Assembly: GCF_031877795.1 (NCBI RefSeq)
Contig: NC_133932.1
Location: 72,529,937-72,593,936, forward strand
Origin: Strix aluco
Taxonomy: Eukaryota; Chordata; Aves; Strigiformes; Strigidae
Length of the DNA: 64,000 bases
Reading direction: 5' to 3'
Shown: piece after piece, positions 1 through 12,400 of the stretch
Position numbering within the stretch: the first letter of the stretch is position 1
Layout of the letters: every line of letters starts with the position of its first letter
The notes under the pieces: model-generated
What the model was told of the DNA's origin: nothing
Seen by the model: only the letters and a program-made list of their open reading frames with translations
Database searches by the model: none
Program-made: the position numbers and the translations under genes

Positions 1-1396
1 TCACTGATGTATTCCAAGCAGAGTGGATATTCCCTTTTTTTTCTTTTTTTTTTTTTTTTACTCTCTTCCATTCTCATTTTCCATGTACATATTCTATAAT
101 GAAGCTTTTGTTTTACACTTTGAATCCTCTCTTCTTTTTTGGACAAACCCCCTTTTGTTTCACCTTTTAATTTCAATTATTTTTTCCATTCAGTTTCATT
201 TGTCTATAGTAAATTAATTTTCTCCTTTCTCTGATTTAAGAATAGCAGACTTGCTACGTTATTTTATAGTAATCTCATCCGAGATTTAGAGAATTACAAG
301 CTTCTTTATTTGAGTTAAATAGGAACAACTCAGTCCAACAATAATATCTTACGTTAACATCTCCAATATGTTCTAAGAGTGCTCTTTACTCTGTTATTTT
401 TACTCCTTAAACAGACCAGCTTTGACACAAGAAGGTGTTTGAAGTCAATTAGATTATATCATATTAAACCTGGAATGAGTTTCACCCAGCACTTCTGTTT
501 AAATTAGGGGTTTAGATTAACTATCAACAAGCATTAATAATCTCTGCAACTTCTATCTCACAGAAGCTGTTTTCTCAGTGTGTTAAAAGGATACATATAA
601 TTCGCATTCTGTGAAAAAACAGTCTCATAATAGAAACTTCTTCCTTGAGCATTTTCCTTCTTCCATTCTTCATGGTTGGAAGTTTCCTCTCTGATTAAAG
701 AGTTTCTAGCCCCAGGTTTGAAGGAAGGATGCAATACCTTATGCTCAGAGTGGCTGGAACCAATTGGTGATGTGTCAGGCCGAATACGGAACTGATTTGC
801 TCCCATAAGCAATTTAAGCAATGTTTTAGTGAAGTTGGTATAAGTGTAAATCAGCACAGAACATAGTGTTATGTTTCTGCAATGCTCTGAAGATGAAAAC
901 GTCATGATAATACTAATTATTACTGATAACTAAATAGCCAAAGAAAGGCAATCTGCAATTATGTTTACCTTCCACTTGGCATTTCAAATGGAAAAAAGCA
1001 AGCAAGCAAATTTTCAAATAATATTTTCAGAGCTGGAGCCAGACCAGGAGACGCTAAAGCAATTACTTCAGCAACAGGCTTTTATAAGGGGCATCACCTG
1101 CAACAGGTTTCATTTCTAGGTAATTTCTCAGGCTCCCAAGAAACACAGCAGCATCTACAGTCTGGAAAGATGTCAAAAGAGTAGCATGCAGTTCATGGCA
1201 ACTCAGAAACAAAGTGCCAAAAAAGATACTCCTTCAGCAAACAACATTTGCATAAACTTTTCCCATAACAGAACTACATAGAGGATAATTGTATTACAGC
1301 AGGAGAAAAAAGTTTCAATTTCAGCTGTGAACAGTAGACACTGTTTGTCAGAGGCGATTTTAAAGTATTTTCGCTCTCGAATTTAGAACAGGATTT

Positions 1397-1414
1397 TATA
1401 TATATATATATATA
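1397..1414. repeat. (TA)9 microsatellite
   Basis: Nine uninterrupted TA units lie in AT-rich intergenic DNA. Likely length-variable between individuals. Confidence 0.9.
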
Positions 1415-2087
1415 ATTAGATGGGAGAATATTTTTTTGAGGTGGCTGAAGGTCAAATCCCATCATGCTTGTTTCTTCCTTGGCTATGAATAGTTCCACTG
1501 ATCTCAATAAGACTTCTGGAGGAGTACCCAAGGTGAGTAATGATGAAAAACTTGGTTATTAAAAAAGAAAGGCAAAAGCAAAACAAAACAGTTTCATAAG
1601 ATCAGTCAACAGCAAATTTCTAAATAGTGAAATTGAAAATGCACTTGAAAGAATGACAGAGAAATTAATTCCCAGAAACACTGTAATGTAAAGCGATGCA
1701 CTGGGGAGCGGTGCTCTTTATTTTAATCATAAATATATAGCTAAAGACACAGAAAAATAGGAAATTCTGAATGCACCATCTTTATGTAAACTCTCTATGG
1801 GATATTTCAGTATGGCGATGTTTCAAATGTAATGATGTTGCCTTTATGCTGTGTTTGAAATGATTTTAATAAACCTTAGGGTTGTTTTGGTAGGCATTAG
1901 TGTCTAGATATAATGTCTAATACAGTGAAAGTCCAACTAACTAGCTATCAACCCAAATCTGAAATACTCTGTGTTTTTTGTCTCTTTCTACAAGTTAGTA
2001 GCTAGGAAGTCCTTTTTCATAATCTAGAAGGGAAAAATTTTCTGTTGCAGAAGTAACTGTTACTAACAAAATCATCATAGCATGCTT

Positions 2088-2127
2088 TTTTCTAGTCCTA
2101 AACTAGGACTAGAAGAGGACTAGAAAA
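2088..2127. repeat. Inverted repeat with 12-base arms
   Basis: The left arm TTTTCTAGTCCT (2088-2099) is the exact reverse complement of AGGACTAGAAAA (2116-2127), with a 16-base spacer. The spacer contains another AGGACTAG copy (2104-2111), so two alternative hairpins are possible. No known element is recognised. Confidence 0.7.
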
Positions 2128-4897
2128 TTTTATACAGTAAGTTTCTAATTTGAAGACTACAAATATAAGCAAAATTTTCCAGTATTACTCTCCAAAAACG
2201 TGCTGGTATCAATTATATTTGCGTATTCTAAATTCGACTTTGATCATACTTTCCTCTCTTAATTTCCCATCTTCACACATGTAAGTAAATCATGACTACC
2301 TTTATACTCCTAATTACATTAATATTTCCTTTCTAAATAAATTCTATTATCCACCAATACCTGGTGCATTCCTCACCCAAGGGCCAGAGGTACGGAGATG
2401 AAGCAAGAGCCCATGAAGGTGTTCCATGCTTCTATGAGAAATCACTGTGATAAATTTCATTTCACAGTGATCAGTTTATGCGTTGAAGGTCACAATGTTA
2501 TCTTTTTGTAAGGGGATAAAAAGAGGACAGCTGTTCTTTACTGCCAAATTCAATCAAATTCTTTTGACCTTTAACAAGCGCCTAGAGGAGAAGTCCCACT
2601 TCTCTCTGCATACTGCCAGTATGGGAGTGGAGAAGTTAAAAGAGGAAGGAAAAAAGGGGATCTCAATGGCTCTTCCAGCCAAGAGGTGAAATAAAAGTGT
2701 AGCAACACAGCTAGAGGCAGGACAGAGTGTAACTCCTGACTGGATGTGATTTTGCCCTGGGGCAAAGTTGTCTGTGACACTCTTCAATGGCCTTTTCTTC
2801 CTGACCAGGAACAATGCTGAACAAGTTTGGCACCACCTGAATTTCTTCATAGGGAATAGCTATGGCTCACAGCCTAGAGAAATTACTTAAAATTAGGGTA
2901 TAAAATGCAGAAGATACTTGATATGCATAAATGTCAATAGTGACGAGGTAGGCTCAGCTGAAAACACAGGTCTATTCTTCTGTATACGTCGCTTTTTTTA
3001 ACAATTCACATGATGATACTGAACTTGCAAATGAAAATAAAGTTCTTCCAACTGCCACAAACCTGCATTGTGGAAATAGCTTCAAATTTAAAGGTCACAA
3101 GTTGTATTTGTTTTGCCTCCCATGTAATTATTAGTCACTAGGATCATACCATCTGATTCTGCCAAACCCGTACTCAGATTCCCATTCATGGGCTGCTGCA
3201 GTCCATAGGCCTTCTCACAGATACATGGATCTGTTTATCATGAACAAGAATCTTGACAAGTTTATAAGAACTAAAGCAAATCCTGTCTTACTACCAGCTA
3301 ACTTGGTCCATCCCTTTCATGATGTTGGAAAGAGTGAACACCTAATACATCTTTTTATAGGCTATAATTCTGTAACTTCTTTTAGGCATATAGACCTCTG
3401 TACATATCCACGCACAGTGCCCTATTAAACTCCAGGAACATGATAGAATAGTAGGATAGCCTTGGGTTCTCATGTGTTGATGGAGTCTGGTTAGAACTTA
3501 AAATGCTGCAGTTAAAAAAAAAAAAAATCTATGTAAAACTCACATTTTGTGCACTTACCAGAACTTCTTGTATTGTGATCACTTTGAATCACAATTGCTT
3601 ACTTTGTGATTGAGCTCCCAATCGTATATTTCCATGTTATTTGGTGAGTATATCCGCACTAAGCTCCCTGAAATTCAGGAAAAAGGTTTTTATTTTCATA
3701 CAGCAGAAAGTCTACAAAAACTGGAGCACTGTTTCCTTCATATGGTAAAACATATCAATCCGTCTAGATAGGTACAAAATACTGGAGGACTTGGATCATT
3801 CTGGTGAATGGGAAGTGCTAGTAAGGTGAGAATCAAGCTGGCTGGTGGTGTGGACACAGCAGGGCTGCTCCCTCCACACGGTGCTGGCTTAGGCTCTTCA
3901 CAAACTGATTCCTTGCTGAAGAAAGCTGATTTGAGACCTTGACTCACAGTTGAGTGACAAAGACCAAACTAACTTCCTTCAGAAGATCTGGGTGGGGAGT
4001 TCCTCCTGAGCCCCTATTTTCATCTGTATCTCTAGCATCTGTGCGTCAGGGAAGAGTTCACTACAGCTCGGTGGCTGTATCTACAGCTTGGGTTGCCTTG
4101 TGGTTTCTAAGACCTTCTTTTCAGTTGCCTGTAACACAGGCAAATTCTAATCATCTGGGTCAGGCTTTTCCATGATAAGGATGTCTCAAGATGGTTGATT
4201 TACCTGTCTCATTTTCAGTGCACTGTGATTCGAACACCTACGAGGCAGAAGTAATACAGCAACACGCTTATTCAACCCCGGTGAAAGAAAATAGTCCTAC
4301 AACTGAGATGGTCCAAGAGCTGTGAGGTTTGAAGAGCGGGGAGACCAGGGACACCTGCTGAGGGGAAACAAAGGCCCATGCACCTCGCTGGCACAAGCAG
4401 CCAGCGCTGCCCAAGTGAAGCCCCAGAAACTGAAGCTCAGTGGCCCCAACCATGGGCTGCTTCATCAGCCTCCTCTATGCTGATCACAAAACCAGCAGAA
4501 AACTACTCACTGTCACTGTTGGGCTAGTTTTTCATCAGCTCATCAAGCTCAGTTGGCCTGGGGAAGGGTCAAGTAGAAGACAGTGCTGGCACAAGGAAAG
4601 GGGTGGGAAAAGGAGAGGGAGAAAGGGGTGGAACTGCAACCCTAGAGAAAGCAGACTAACTCTTGAAGTGCAGGGCAGTTTCCCTTGATTAGGTCATCTA
4701 GGTTGTGGACTAATCCATGGGGTGAAGAGGAAGAACCTAGGAGGAAGAAACTAGTCTATGTGAGGATAAATATGTAGACAAAGCAGTGGAAACATGATGA
4801 ATAGCTCTTGCAGGCTTTGTAGCCTGAAAGAGAGCGCCTTGAGAGTGAGCTGTAGTTACGGCTGTCTGGAAGATGATGAGTGCAAATATTTCTGTTT

Positions 4898-4917
4898 AAT
4901 GAGCATGCATGCTCATT
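4898..4917. repeat. Perfect 20-base palindrome
   Basis: AATGAGCATG followed directly by its reverse complement CATGCTCATT. The symmetry stops at both outer bases (T and T). It sits in intergenic sequence with no gene nearby that explains it. Confidence 0.85.
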
Positions 4918-7900
4918 TTCTCATTTAGAAGAAAGAAGTCATAAAGAAAGGCAATAAGCAGAAACAAAACCAGAAATTGCCGTGCTTCACAAAGCGCTAC
5001 CTGTTCATAGCTTTTGTGGTGACCTCATGCCTTGCGAAGAGGTGCAACAAATAAACCACTGGAGCGCCAGCACGTTTTGAGGATGAGGAATAAGCCTCCC
5101 TTATTGCCCTTCTCTTTTGTTCGTAAGGCCTTGTCAAGGCTTCACTAGATAACTGGGGTAAATGCCTCCATTTTATGGATTTATCCATGTTTAAAAAGCA
5201 GTGTGTTTCTTTCAGCAGTTTGTACCTCCTTTATCATTACCAACAACCCCATTGAGGTCCCCTGTAGTATCTTCAGAAAGCACTCATCTGGTCGTGAAGG
5301 TTCAACATACCAGAAGACAGAGACACTGCTACAGGAGGAAAAAGAGAGACAGATTGAGGTGCTGAACACCAAGGCCACAGCAAACCTGTGACACACTGGG
5401 GGCAGCAGTTAGCACCTGGCATGACATACACCTTCAACCACTTGCTCAATTTGTCTCCAAAAGAAGATCGGCTCAGCAAAAATCAACCCTGTTCCGTGAC
5501 AAACATTTCACCCTATGTGAACTTACAAAATACTCTTAGCCTGGAGAGCAAATGGGGCCCATAGGCAGGACAATGTATATAAATACCTAGGGAAGCCTGG
5601 CAAAGAAACAAATAAACAGGCTCTAATTTTCTACTGCAAAATTAGGCAGCTTTCATACTGTGGGAGACTAGAAAGGTTGAGTTACCCTGATGCCAGTACA
5701 GTCATTATTGGCTCAGGTTTTTGGCTGGCTTACAAGGCTGACGTTCCCGTTCTTGAGGGGGTTTTACTCTAGCACAGAAATCGATAGGAAACTTTAATGT
5801 GTCGTCTGCCCCTGTAAGCTAGTCCAAGTCTCTGAATTCCAGAACATCTGGAGACCAACCGTGGTGACCATGTCGCCACACTGTCAGGAAGGCTAATGAA
5901 CAACCTCACTGTAATTAAATGGTGTCCTCAGATGCTCTAAACTGAAAAACAAAGGAACCCCAGACAATGTGTGCAGCCTGTGTACATGCACTACCCAGAC
6001 AGTAAAGTATTACATATTCCTTCCTATCAAGTAACTTTTGACATTCTTCATACCTGTACTTACTATGGTGGAGACCTCCTGTTACAGACGACTCAGTGAT
6101 TTGGGGAAATTTTCTTGCAACAGGCCTAGGCATCTGAGGGCTAGAGAGCAAATTACAGGCCCTTAATGTTTTCCCAAATATTTTCACATATGCTCTGTTA
6201 TTATCTATATTGCATTACAGACTATCATGAGCTATTTGACTTCAACAACAGGCGACTTAAATTGTACGCTGTAGATTGGAGCGCATTTGTACAAGGAGAC
6301 GTTGGCAGTAACAACCAAACACACTGCGCTGTGCCTAGCGAACATGTTCTCCTGAGGTCAGTGGAAGCTCAGACTGCTGAGGACTTCACAACCTTGAGTA
6401 TTTAAGGGCTTACCTCAGGAGCCCTTCTACATACCTGGAATCTGTCCACGTCACCATTTTCCTAAATTCTGCCAAGGATCTGAAACAACACACAGTACTC
6501 TCCCATCTTACTGCATCCGATTATTAGGCATAGATTACTATGAAACAGAGATGATCTTTTAAGTAAGTGGGGAATGGAAAGTGCATAGTAATGGGGTAAT
6601 GCACATCCCTGTCTGTGTCAGAGTGGTTAGTTGTGGTACCAGGTCCAAATAAGTATCGGGCCTGATGGATTTGTCGTCTCACTTAGCCAGGTTATGGTTA
6701 ACATACAAAAGTAGTACATTACCATCAGTGAAAGCTGGCTGGTGACACTTTCAGGAGAGTACCCTGTCTATGTGACTGCTGCTAGCTGAAAATGCACGCA
6801 CTCAAAAATGTGGGGGTGTGGGTATCTGTTTAAAGCAACGGCAGAAAACATCTGTGAAGGGAGTGGTGTTCTCTTTTTAAAGTGCATGTTATTTATTAAC
6901 AAAACCTAAAATCCCAGTTTCATTTTCACCCTATTATTGAAACTGTTTCTCTCCTAACTTCTCTGCATCACTGTTAGAAACTATTGATACCTGTTTTGAA
7001 CACCAGAAAGAGCTACATTTCACTCACACATGAAAATAACTCAAGTAGAGCAGAATCATGGTAAAATATAGAAATAATTAAGTGCTTTAACTGCTATGAT
7101 TTGGTAGCAGAAGCGCTGCTGTAAATAAATAATCATACTTGAGCTTTTAGGTATGTCTTTATTATGTATGTGGATGGTAAATCAATGCATAAGGTGAGAG
7201 AACATACACTGGGGATCCCTTTACCAGTTCAGATCTTCATGGTCTAAACTCTTTGATACAAGATTCTTTTCTCTTTCTGAAATGGCGCCTGCCACTTCAA
7301 AAGGATGTAACTTACATTGCACATGGGAATTTGCAAGTAGTATCCATGCGAAAAGAATGTCTGTTATGTTTACGCTTTCGTACTAGGCATCCAGAAGAAA
7401 CCTACTTGCTTTGTACTACCTCAGAGAAGCACTTTGATTCAATGTGTTTCTTTTTCCCAACTCTGGGATTGAAATGGGAATCCAAGCAGGAAATGGAAAT
7501 CCGAAGTGAAGACTGCACACACCACAGCAAAATACTGTCACAGTCATACAGTAATGAAAGTGAAACAACCCCCCCTCACATAGTATGTCACAGAGCCCTG
7601 AATCACTTCTCATATTATTATTTTGGAGCCTCCTGTGAGATTATTTTTTTCCCAAATGATTTAACATCCTCTCTCCTTGGGTATTTCCAATACTTTAATA
7701 TCTGGTGGGTATCTGATTCCAAACTGACATTATGTATCGAGTATGGCTGCAAAACCACAAATCTGGGCAGTAAAAGTAGAATAAACAAAATTAACTGGGC
7801 ATGGCTTAAAAAAAATACTGCTACACAGCTATTCCTTTTTAGCAGGTAAGCAAAAATCAAAGCATCTCATAAATGCAAAATGTAGACAGACTAAAGAAAT

Positions 7901-8070
7901 TCTAACAGTTTCAACATGAGGACATGCAAAAATGAGGATGTGTATTCATTTACTATGAAAAGTGCTGCTATCTGACCGCAATTAATAACCAATAAATTCT
8001 CCTAAAAACAGTAACAGTTGTTTCCCCTCCACTTGGTCTACACATCCAATGTACATCCTTCCAGTACTTA

Positions 8071-8382
8071 AAGGGGGCCTCCAGGAAAGATGGGGAGTGT
8101 AGTTGATAGGATGAGGGGTAGCAGTTTTAAACTGAAAAATGATAGATTTAGATTAGATATAAGTAAGAAATTCTTCACTGTGAGGGTGGTGAGACACTGG
8201 AACAGGTTGCCCAGAGAAGCTGTGGCTGCCCCCTCCCTGGCAGTGTTCAAGGCCAGGTTGGATGGGGCTTTGAGCAACCTGGTCTAGTGGAAGGTGTCCC
8301 TGCCCATGGCAGGGGGGTTGGAACTACATGGTCTTTAAGGTCCCTTCCAACCCAAACCATTCTGTGATTCTATTCTATGATC
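8071..8382 (+). mobile_element. CR1 LINE 3' fragment
   Basis: The fragment runs through the typical CR1 tail: a degenerate stretch related to the end of ORF2 (about 8140-8285, with words such as 'VRHWNRLPREAVAAPSLAVF' in frame), then the conserved GGTCCCTTCCAACCCAAACC block and an ATTCTGTGATTCTAT-like 3' terminus near 8360-8380. It is 5'-truncated, as most CR1 copies are. It lies about 870 bases upstream of the RAB20 start codon and about 260 bases before the CpG island begins. Confidence 0.93.
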
Positions 8383-9023
8383 CCTTTCCTTGCCCAAAAT
8401 TTGTAACATGTTTAAAATATTTTTCCGGATTTGTTTGGCACAAAGAGGTTTGATGCAAAAACGATAGGCTAGACCCCGGGTAACTGAAATGATTGCAATT
8501 CTGTCACCTGAACTGGAATTCAGCTGAATTACAGCAGCTGGACAACTGACTGCGAAAGTGGGTAGACCTGCCAATTGGAAAATAATCCCTGATTCCTACG
8601 GGAAACCTACCTCTCACCAAGGCAAACGTGTTTGTCTGGCAACTGTCACAGCTCCGTGGTAGATCCGCATTTCGGAGCAACTTTCTGCCTCCCCACTCGC
8701 GCCCGCGGAGGGCAGCGGGGAGGCGGCCTTTCCGCGGGGGCTGCGCCGGCTCCGGGAGCGCTGCAGAGGCTTTGGCAGCCTGGGGCGCACCGGCATCCCC
8801 CGAGGCTCGGCGTGGCCGGGCCCCGGCCCGACCCCCCCTCCCCGGGAGGCGGCTTCTCGGCAGCCCGGCAGCAGCCACCCTGCCGCGGGGGGTGGGGGGT
8901 ACCGGGGCGGCCGGGACGCATCACCGCGCTCCCCCGGGGCAGGGCTGAGGCGGGCGCCCGCGGTGGGGGGTCCGCGGAGCTCCGGCCGCCTCCGCGCCCG
9001 CGTCCCCTCCCCCTGGTGCCGGT

Positions 9024-9032
9024 GGGGGCGGG
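9024..9032 (+). promoter_or_regulatory. GC box (Sp/KLF-type site)
   Basis: GGGGGCGGG matches the Sp1/KLF core, about 220 bases upstream of the RAB20 ATG. It is one of several G-rich runs in the island, so chance occurrence is possible. Confidence 0.45.
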
Positions 9033-9140
9033 AGCGGGGCCGGGCCGGGGGTAGGAGGAGCCGGAGCTGGGGCCGGATCGCGGCGGCTCCGGCGGAGCCC
9101 CCGAAGTTTGCGCTGCTGGCGGAGGGCGGCCCTTGGCCCG

Positions 9141-9150
9141 CCGCTTCCGG
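9141..9150 (+). promoter_or_regulatory. ETS-like core in the RAB20 promoter
   Basis: CCGCTTCCGG contains the CTTCCGG core bound by ETS-family factors, about 100 bases upstream of the start codon. Such sites are common near start sites of CpG-island promoters. Occupancy is inferred only. Confidence 0.4.
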
Positions 9151-9251
9151 GGCTCCGCCGCGGCGGGCGGAGCGGGCGGGCGCCCGGGGCGAGCGAGCGG
9201 GCGGGAGGGAGCCGGCCGGCGGCAGGACGGGCCGGGCCGAGCCGAGCCGCG

Positions 9252-9423
9252 ATGAAGAAGCCCGACGGGAAGGTGGTGCTGCTGGGGGACATGAACGTGG
9301 GCAAGACCTCCCTGCTGCACCGCTACATGGAGAGGCGCTTCCAGGAGACGGTCAGCACCGTCGGTGGTGCCTTCTACCTCAAGCAGTGGGGGCCCTACAA
9401 CATCTCCATCTGGGACACGGCGG
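9252..9423 (+). CDS. RAB20: RAB20 coding exon 1
   Basis: Codons 1-57 plus the first base of codon 58 (phase 1). It carries the P-loop, switch I and the first part of switch II, ending at DTA-G. The donor is G|GTGAG. The exon lies wholly in the CpG island. The 5' UTR upstream is GC-rich with no ATG that I see in the 250 bases before the start. Confidence 0.96.
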
Positions 9424-12400
9424 GTGAGACCCCCCGGCGCGGTGCAGGGCGGCCCGGAGGAGCGTGGGGGGTCCAGCCCCCGCGGGCTCCCGGCGGGTAA
9501 AGGGCCTCCCAGAAACTTGCGGGGTGTTTGCCGTCGGGCTGCCCCTCTCCGCCGGGTCTGGTGAGAGCGGCGCTTGCCGCTCCGCCACCTCGGGCGGGGA
9601 CTGCCCGCCGACACCCTCCGTGGTTCGGTCGCTGTGCGTAAGTTTTGCTTTTCCCGAATTTTGGCTCGGCCCTAACGTAAAGGCTGCTGGTGGGAGAGAC
9701 TGCGGGCGGGTGACCTGGCTCGGGGCAGCTTCGCCTTCCCGAGAAGCGCGGACGGAGAGGTGAGCCCCGCTCTGCCCCGGAGCCGGGGCGTCGGGACCGG
9801 GAAATCTCTGGGTGCCTGGTGCTTAGCGCCTTATTTCGGTGCTACTGTGAAGTCAGTCGCCTAAAACAAGTGGTTTGGCAGTAGGACAAAGTCTGAAAAG
9901 GAACATGGTTTTGACGGGCCAGAAGGGGCCTTATCGCTGCTGATCTCTAGCATTTTTGGACCCGCTTTGCAAAACGTGGATGTACAGAGAAGATGCCCGT
10001 TTGCTTTCTTTTGTCTGAGTAGATGGCTACTGACTGCAAACCCAGGCAGGAGTTAGTGAGGTTACAACTTCTGTTCGTCACTTCTCGCTGCGTGCTTTTA
10101 CGTGTCCAACTGGTATCAGCTGGTGTCAGATCAGACTTTCAAAAGCACGCAGCTCACCCGCCCTCCGGACATGGCTTGCTCTTTCACCGCAGCAGTAAGA
10201 ACCTCCGCGTAAGGATTTACTGCTCGGAGAACATGGGCTGCAGGCAGTTTCTGTCTGGGATAGCAGCACGGGGTTGTCTAGCCCGCTGCGTTGCGGCAGG
10301 CAGCATCTCCGGGATGCAGGAGGGAGCGCGGGTTGCGGTTTGGCATCCTGGGGCAGAGGAGGTGGGAGGGCATGGACTGGAGAAGTGGTTTGTGGTCTTG
10401 GTCATATGAGTATCTTGCTGTTGGTTGTTAGGTCAGGAAGCTCTGTTCTGTCATGTGGAGGGCCAGACTGCTCTGAAAAATGAGGTCTGTGAATGTTCTT
10501 GCCTGTTAAGTTGCTCGTGGGAGAAATGTCTTCAGTATTTTTCTTGTTTTCACGTTTAGCTGAATTTTGTTAAAATTCGTTAGTGGCGATATGAAGAATG
10601 CAGATGATATATTCTTGTGAAACTTGGGGAGCTGCGACATCGTGCAATATTCCAGTTTCCTCAGGGTGACGTTTGAGAGGGAAGTTCATTTGCTGTGTCA
10701 CTTCATGTCACAATCTAGTCCAAAATGGCTTTTCCTGCCTGAAGAACTGAGAAGGAGGAAGGGGGGAATGAAACTGTCAAGAAGTTACACAGAAACACTT
10801 TTTGGAGGGGGGGAGGAGGTGTTTAAGAGCTTTCGCTTCTTGCATTTCTTAATCTATTACTATCATGAAAGCTCACTAGCAGTATGTCCATTTTAAATAC
10901 GCTTTCTATGTCCTTTGCAATATCTATTAAAAAATCTTACTTCAGTTTTAGAATTGACATGTTTTACTGTGGGGAGTCTCTTGCAGGCAACTGCTGCTTG
11001 TTTCTAGTAAGCCAGACCCACATGGGTGATTAGCAGTGGGCTTTATTTCAACAGGATTATCTTGGTGAGATTGCTCTTTGGTAATTTCCCTTACGCTCTT
11101 CTGCTTTTTTTTTTTTTTTTTATCATAGTATAAAATAAGTCCCTCCCAGGCTTTGTCTTCTGGTTTTAAAGCCCTGTTTTCAGTCACTTACACTTATTGC
11201 AGTATTTCATTCACTGTTAGTTGGGAATTTGCGTTCCAGCTTTATGTGGGATCTGGAAAGCCACAGAGGTGGTTCTCCATATGCCAGGTGAAGCACCCAG
11301 GCAGGTGATACCAGGTCAGAGCTCATCACCTTCCCAGGGGCTGGAGTTCCCTCTGTGCCCTGGAGCAGGGCCAATGCCGATGCCTGTGTGGCACTGCAGT
11401 AGAAGCTCCTGCTGCTTCCCCAGCCTTGGCGGGACTTCTGTAGCAGGATTGCTGAAGCTCTGTTTGCAGAGAGGCAGTTGGAAAGTGGTGTTGTATTGTA
11501 TTGAGGGTGGCATAACACATCTTCCTCATTCTTCTCTGTTGTTGGAATTAATGTTGAGCTCAGTGTCCCCACTCTTGCGTTTCAGAGGCAGTTACGGATT
11601 CTTGCACCGTCTCCCTGTTGTCTTGTACTCCTGAAGAATGAAGGAAGCTGCCAAGACCAGGCTAGACTCCGTTGGGGCCTGTGGGCTCTGGTTTATTAAC
11701 AGCTCTTGTTAATCTTCTAAGAAGTAGTGGCTCCCAGGGGACATATATGCTTTCTTCTGTCCTGGTGAAGAAGGAGGGGACCTTGTGGACACTGCAAATC
11801 TCATGTTAAGTCAACAAGGGGAATCAAAAGCCTGTGTTACTTTTTTCCTTAATTTATTTTTCTTTTGTGTGGACCTTATGCTTTTGCTGGCCGCAACACG
11901 TCTGCAGTCCTGGGTCTGTGGCTCTTATCTCTGTATGGTGTCACTATCTTATCTCTACCAGGTGGGTACCAAGTAAGCTTGGAATTTTTGTAGTAAGGAG
12001 GAGTTTAAAATTTAGCTCTTTTTCTGTTTATTAATGTGACATTGCTTACTACTGAATTCTTGTGAAGCAGTTACAGGGTCATCAAATACATACAGGGAAA
12101 TCCAGAAAGGAAAGATCATCCAGGAGATTAAAAATTTCTAAGCACAACAGTATGACAAAAGTACAGTTCAATGTTTGCACCCATTTTACCTACCTAAATA
12201 CTGAGTGCCAACTCAAGATGTCTGTCTTAATATCCCAATAGTATGTTACACAATGTACAGTGTAGAAATATGGAAGATCTGGCCTAGAAAAATGAGGGGA
12301 TGCTTGACTGTAGTTACTGCACTAGTTTAGTACTCTAGTAAAATACACAATTGTACAAGGTTAACTGCAATGCATGTTTTTTTTTAATTTTCTTGGTTCA

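Larger units (their letters stand above)
1..8070. other. Intergenic region upstream of RAB20, no supportable gene
   Basis: This AT-rich stretch has only short open frames with no recognisable domain, no collagen or GTPase motif, and no run of plausible exons. The longest open frame (7253-7849, + strand, 198 codons) has no motif I can trust and is discussed in the findings. In human the next gene on this side is NAXD, head to head with RAB20 (from memory). I see no NAXD-like coding sequence here. Small features inside are a TA microsatellite, a 12-base inverted repeat and a 20-base palindrome, each listed separately. Confidence 0.6.
8640..9650 (+). promoter_or_regulatory. RAB20: CpG island with the RAB20 promoter and exon 1
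   Basis: GC content and CpG frequency rise sharply at about 8690, compared with the AT-rich flanks, and fall off after about 9650. The island covers the presumed transcription start, the 5' UTR, exon 1 and the start of intron 1. I see no TATA box at a suitable place, and the region has GC boxes and an ETS-like site, which fits a dispersed CpG-island promoter. The exact transcription start cannot be read from the sequence. Long open frames on both strands here come from low stop-codon density in GC-rich DNA and should not be read as genes. Confidence 0.9.

Noticed and set aside
558-905. Minus-strand frame of 115 codons at the left end
   Set aside because: No recognisable domain, no splice context, and no similarity to NAXD, the neighbour expected on this side. 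Consistent with chance.
9108-9251. N-terminal extension of RAB20 in the same frame
   Set aside because: The open frame upstream begins only at a TTG and has no ATG. The ATG at 9252 has G at -3 and gives the length and N-terminus expected for RAB20.
8628-9614. Long overlapping open frames on both strands in the CpG island, up to 322 codons on the minus strand
   Set aside because: GC-rich DNA has few stop codons. The translations are Pro/Arg/Ala/Gly-rich low-complexity text and overlap RAB20 exon 1 and its promoter, with no domain.
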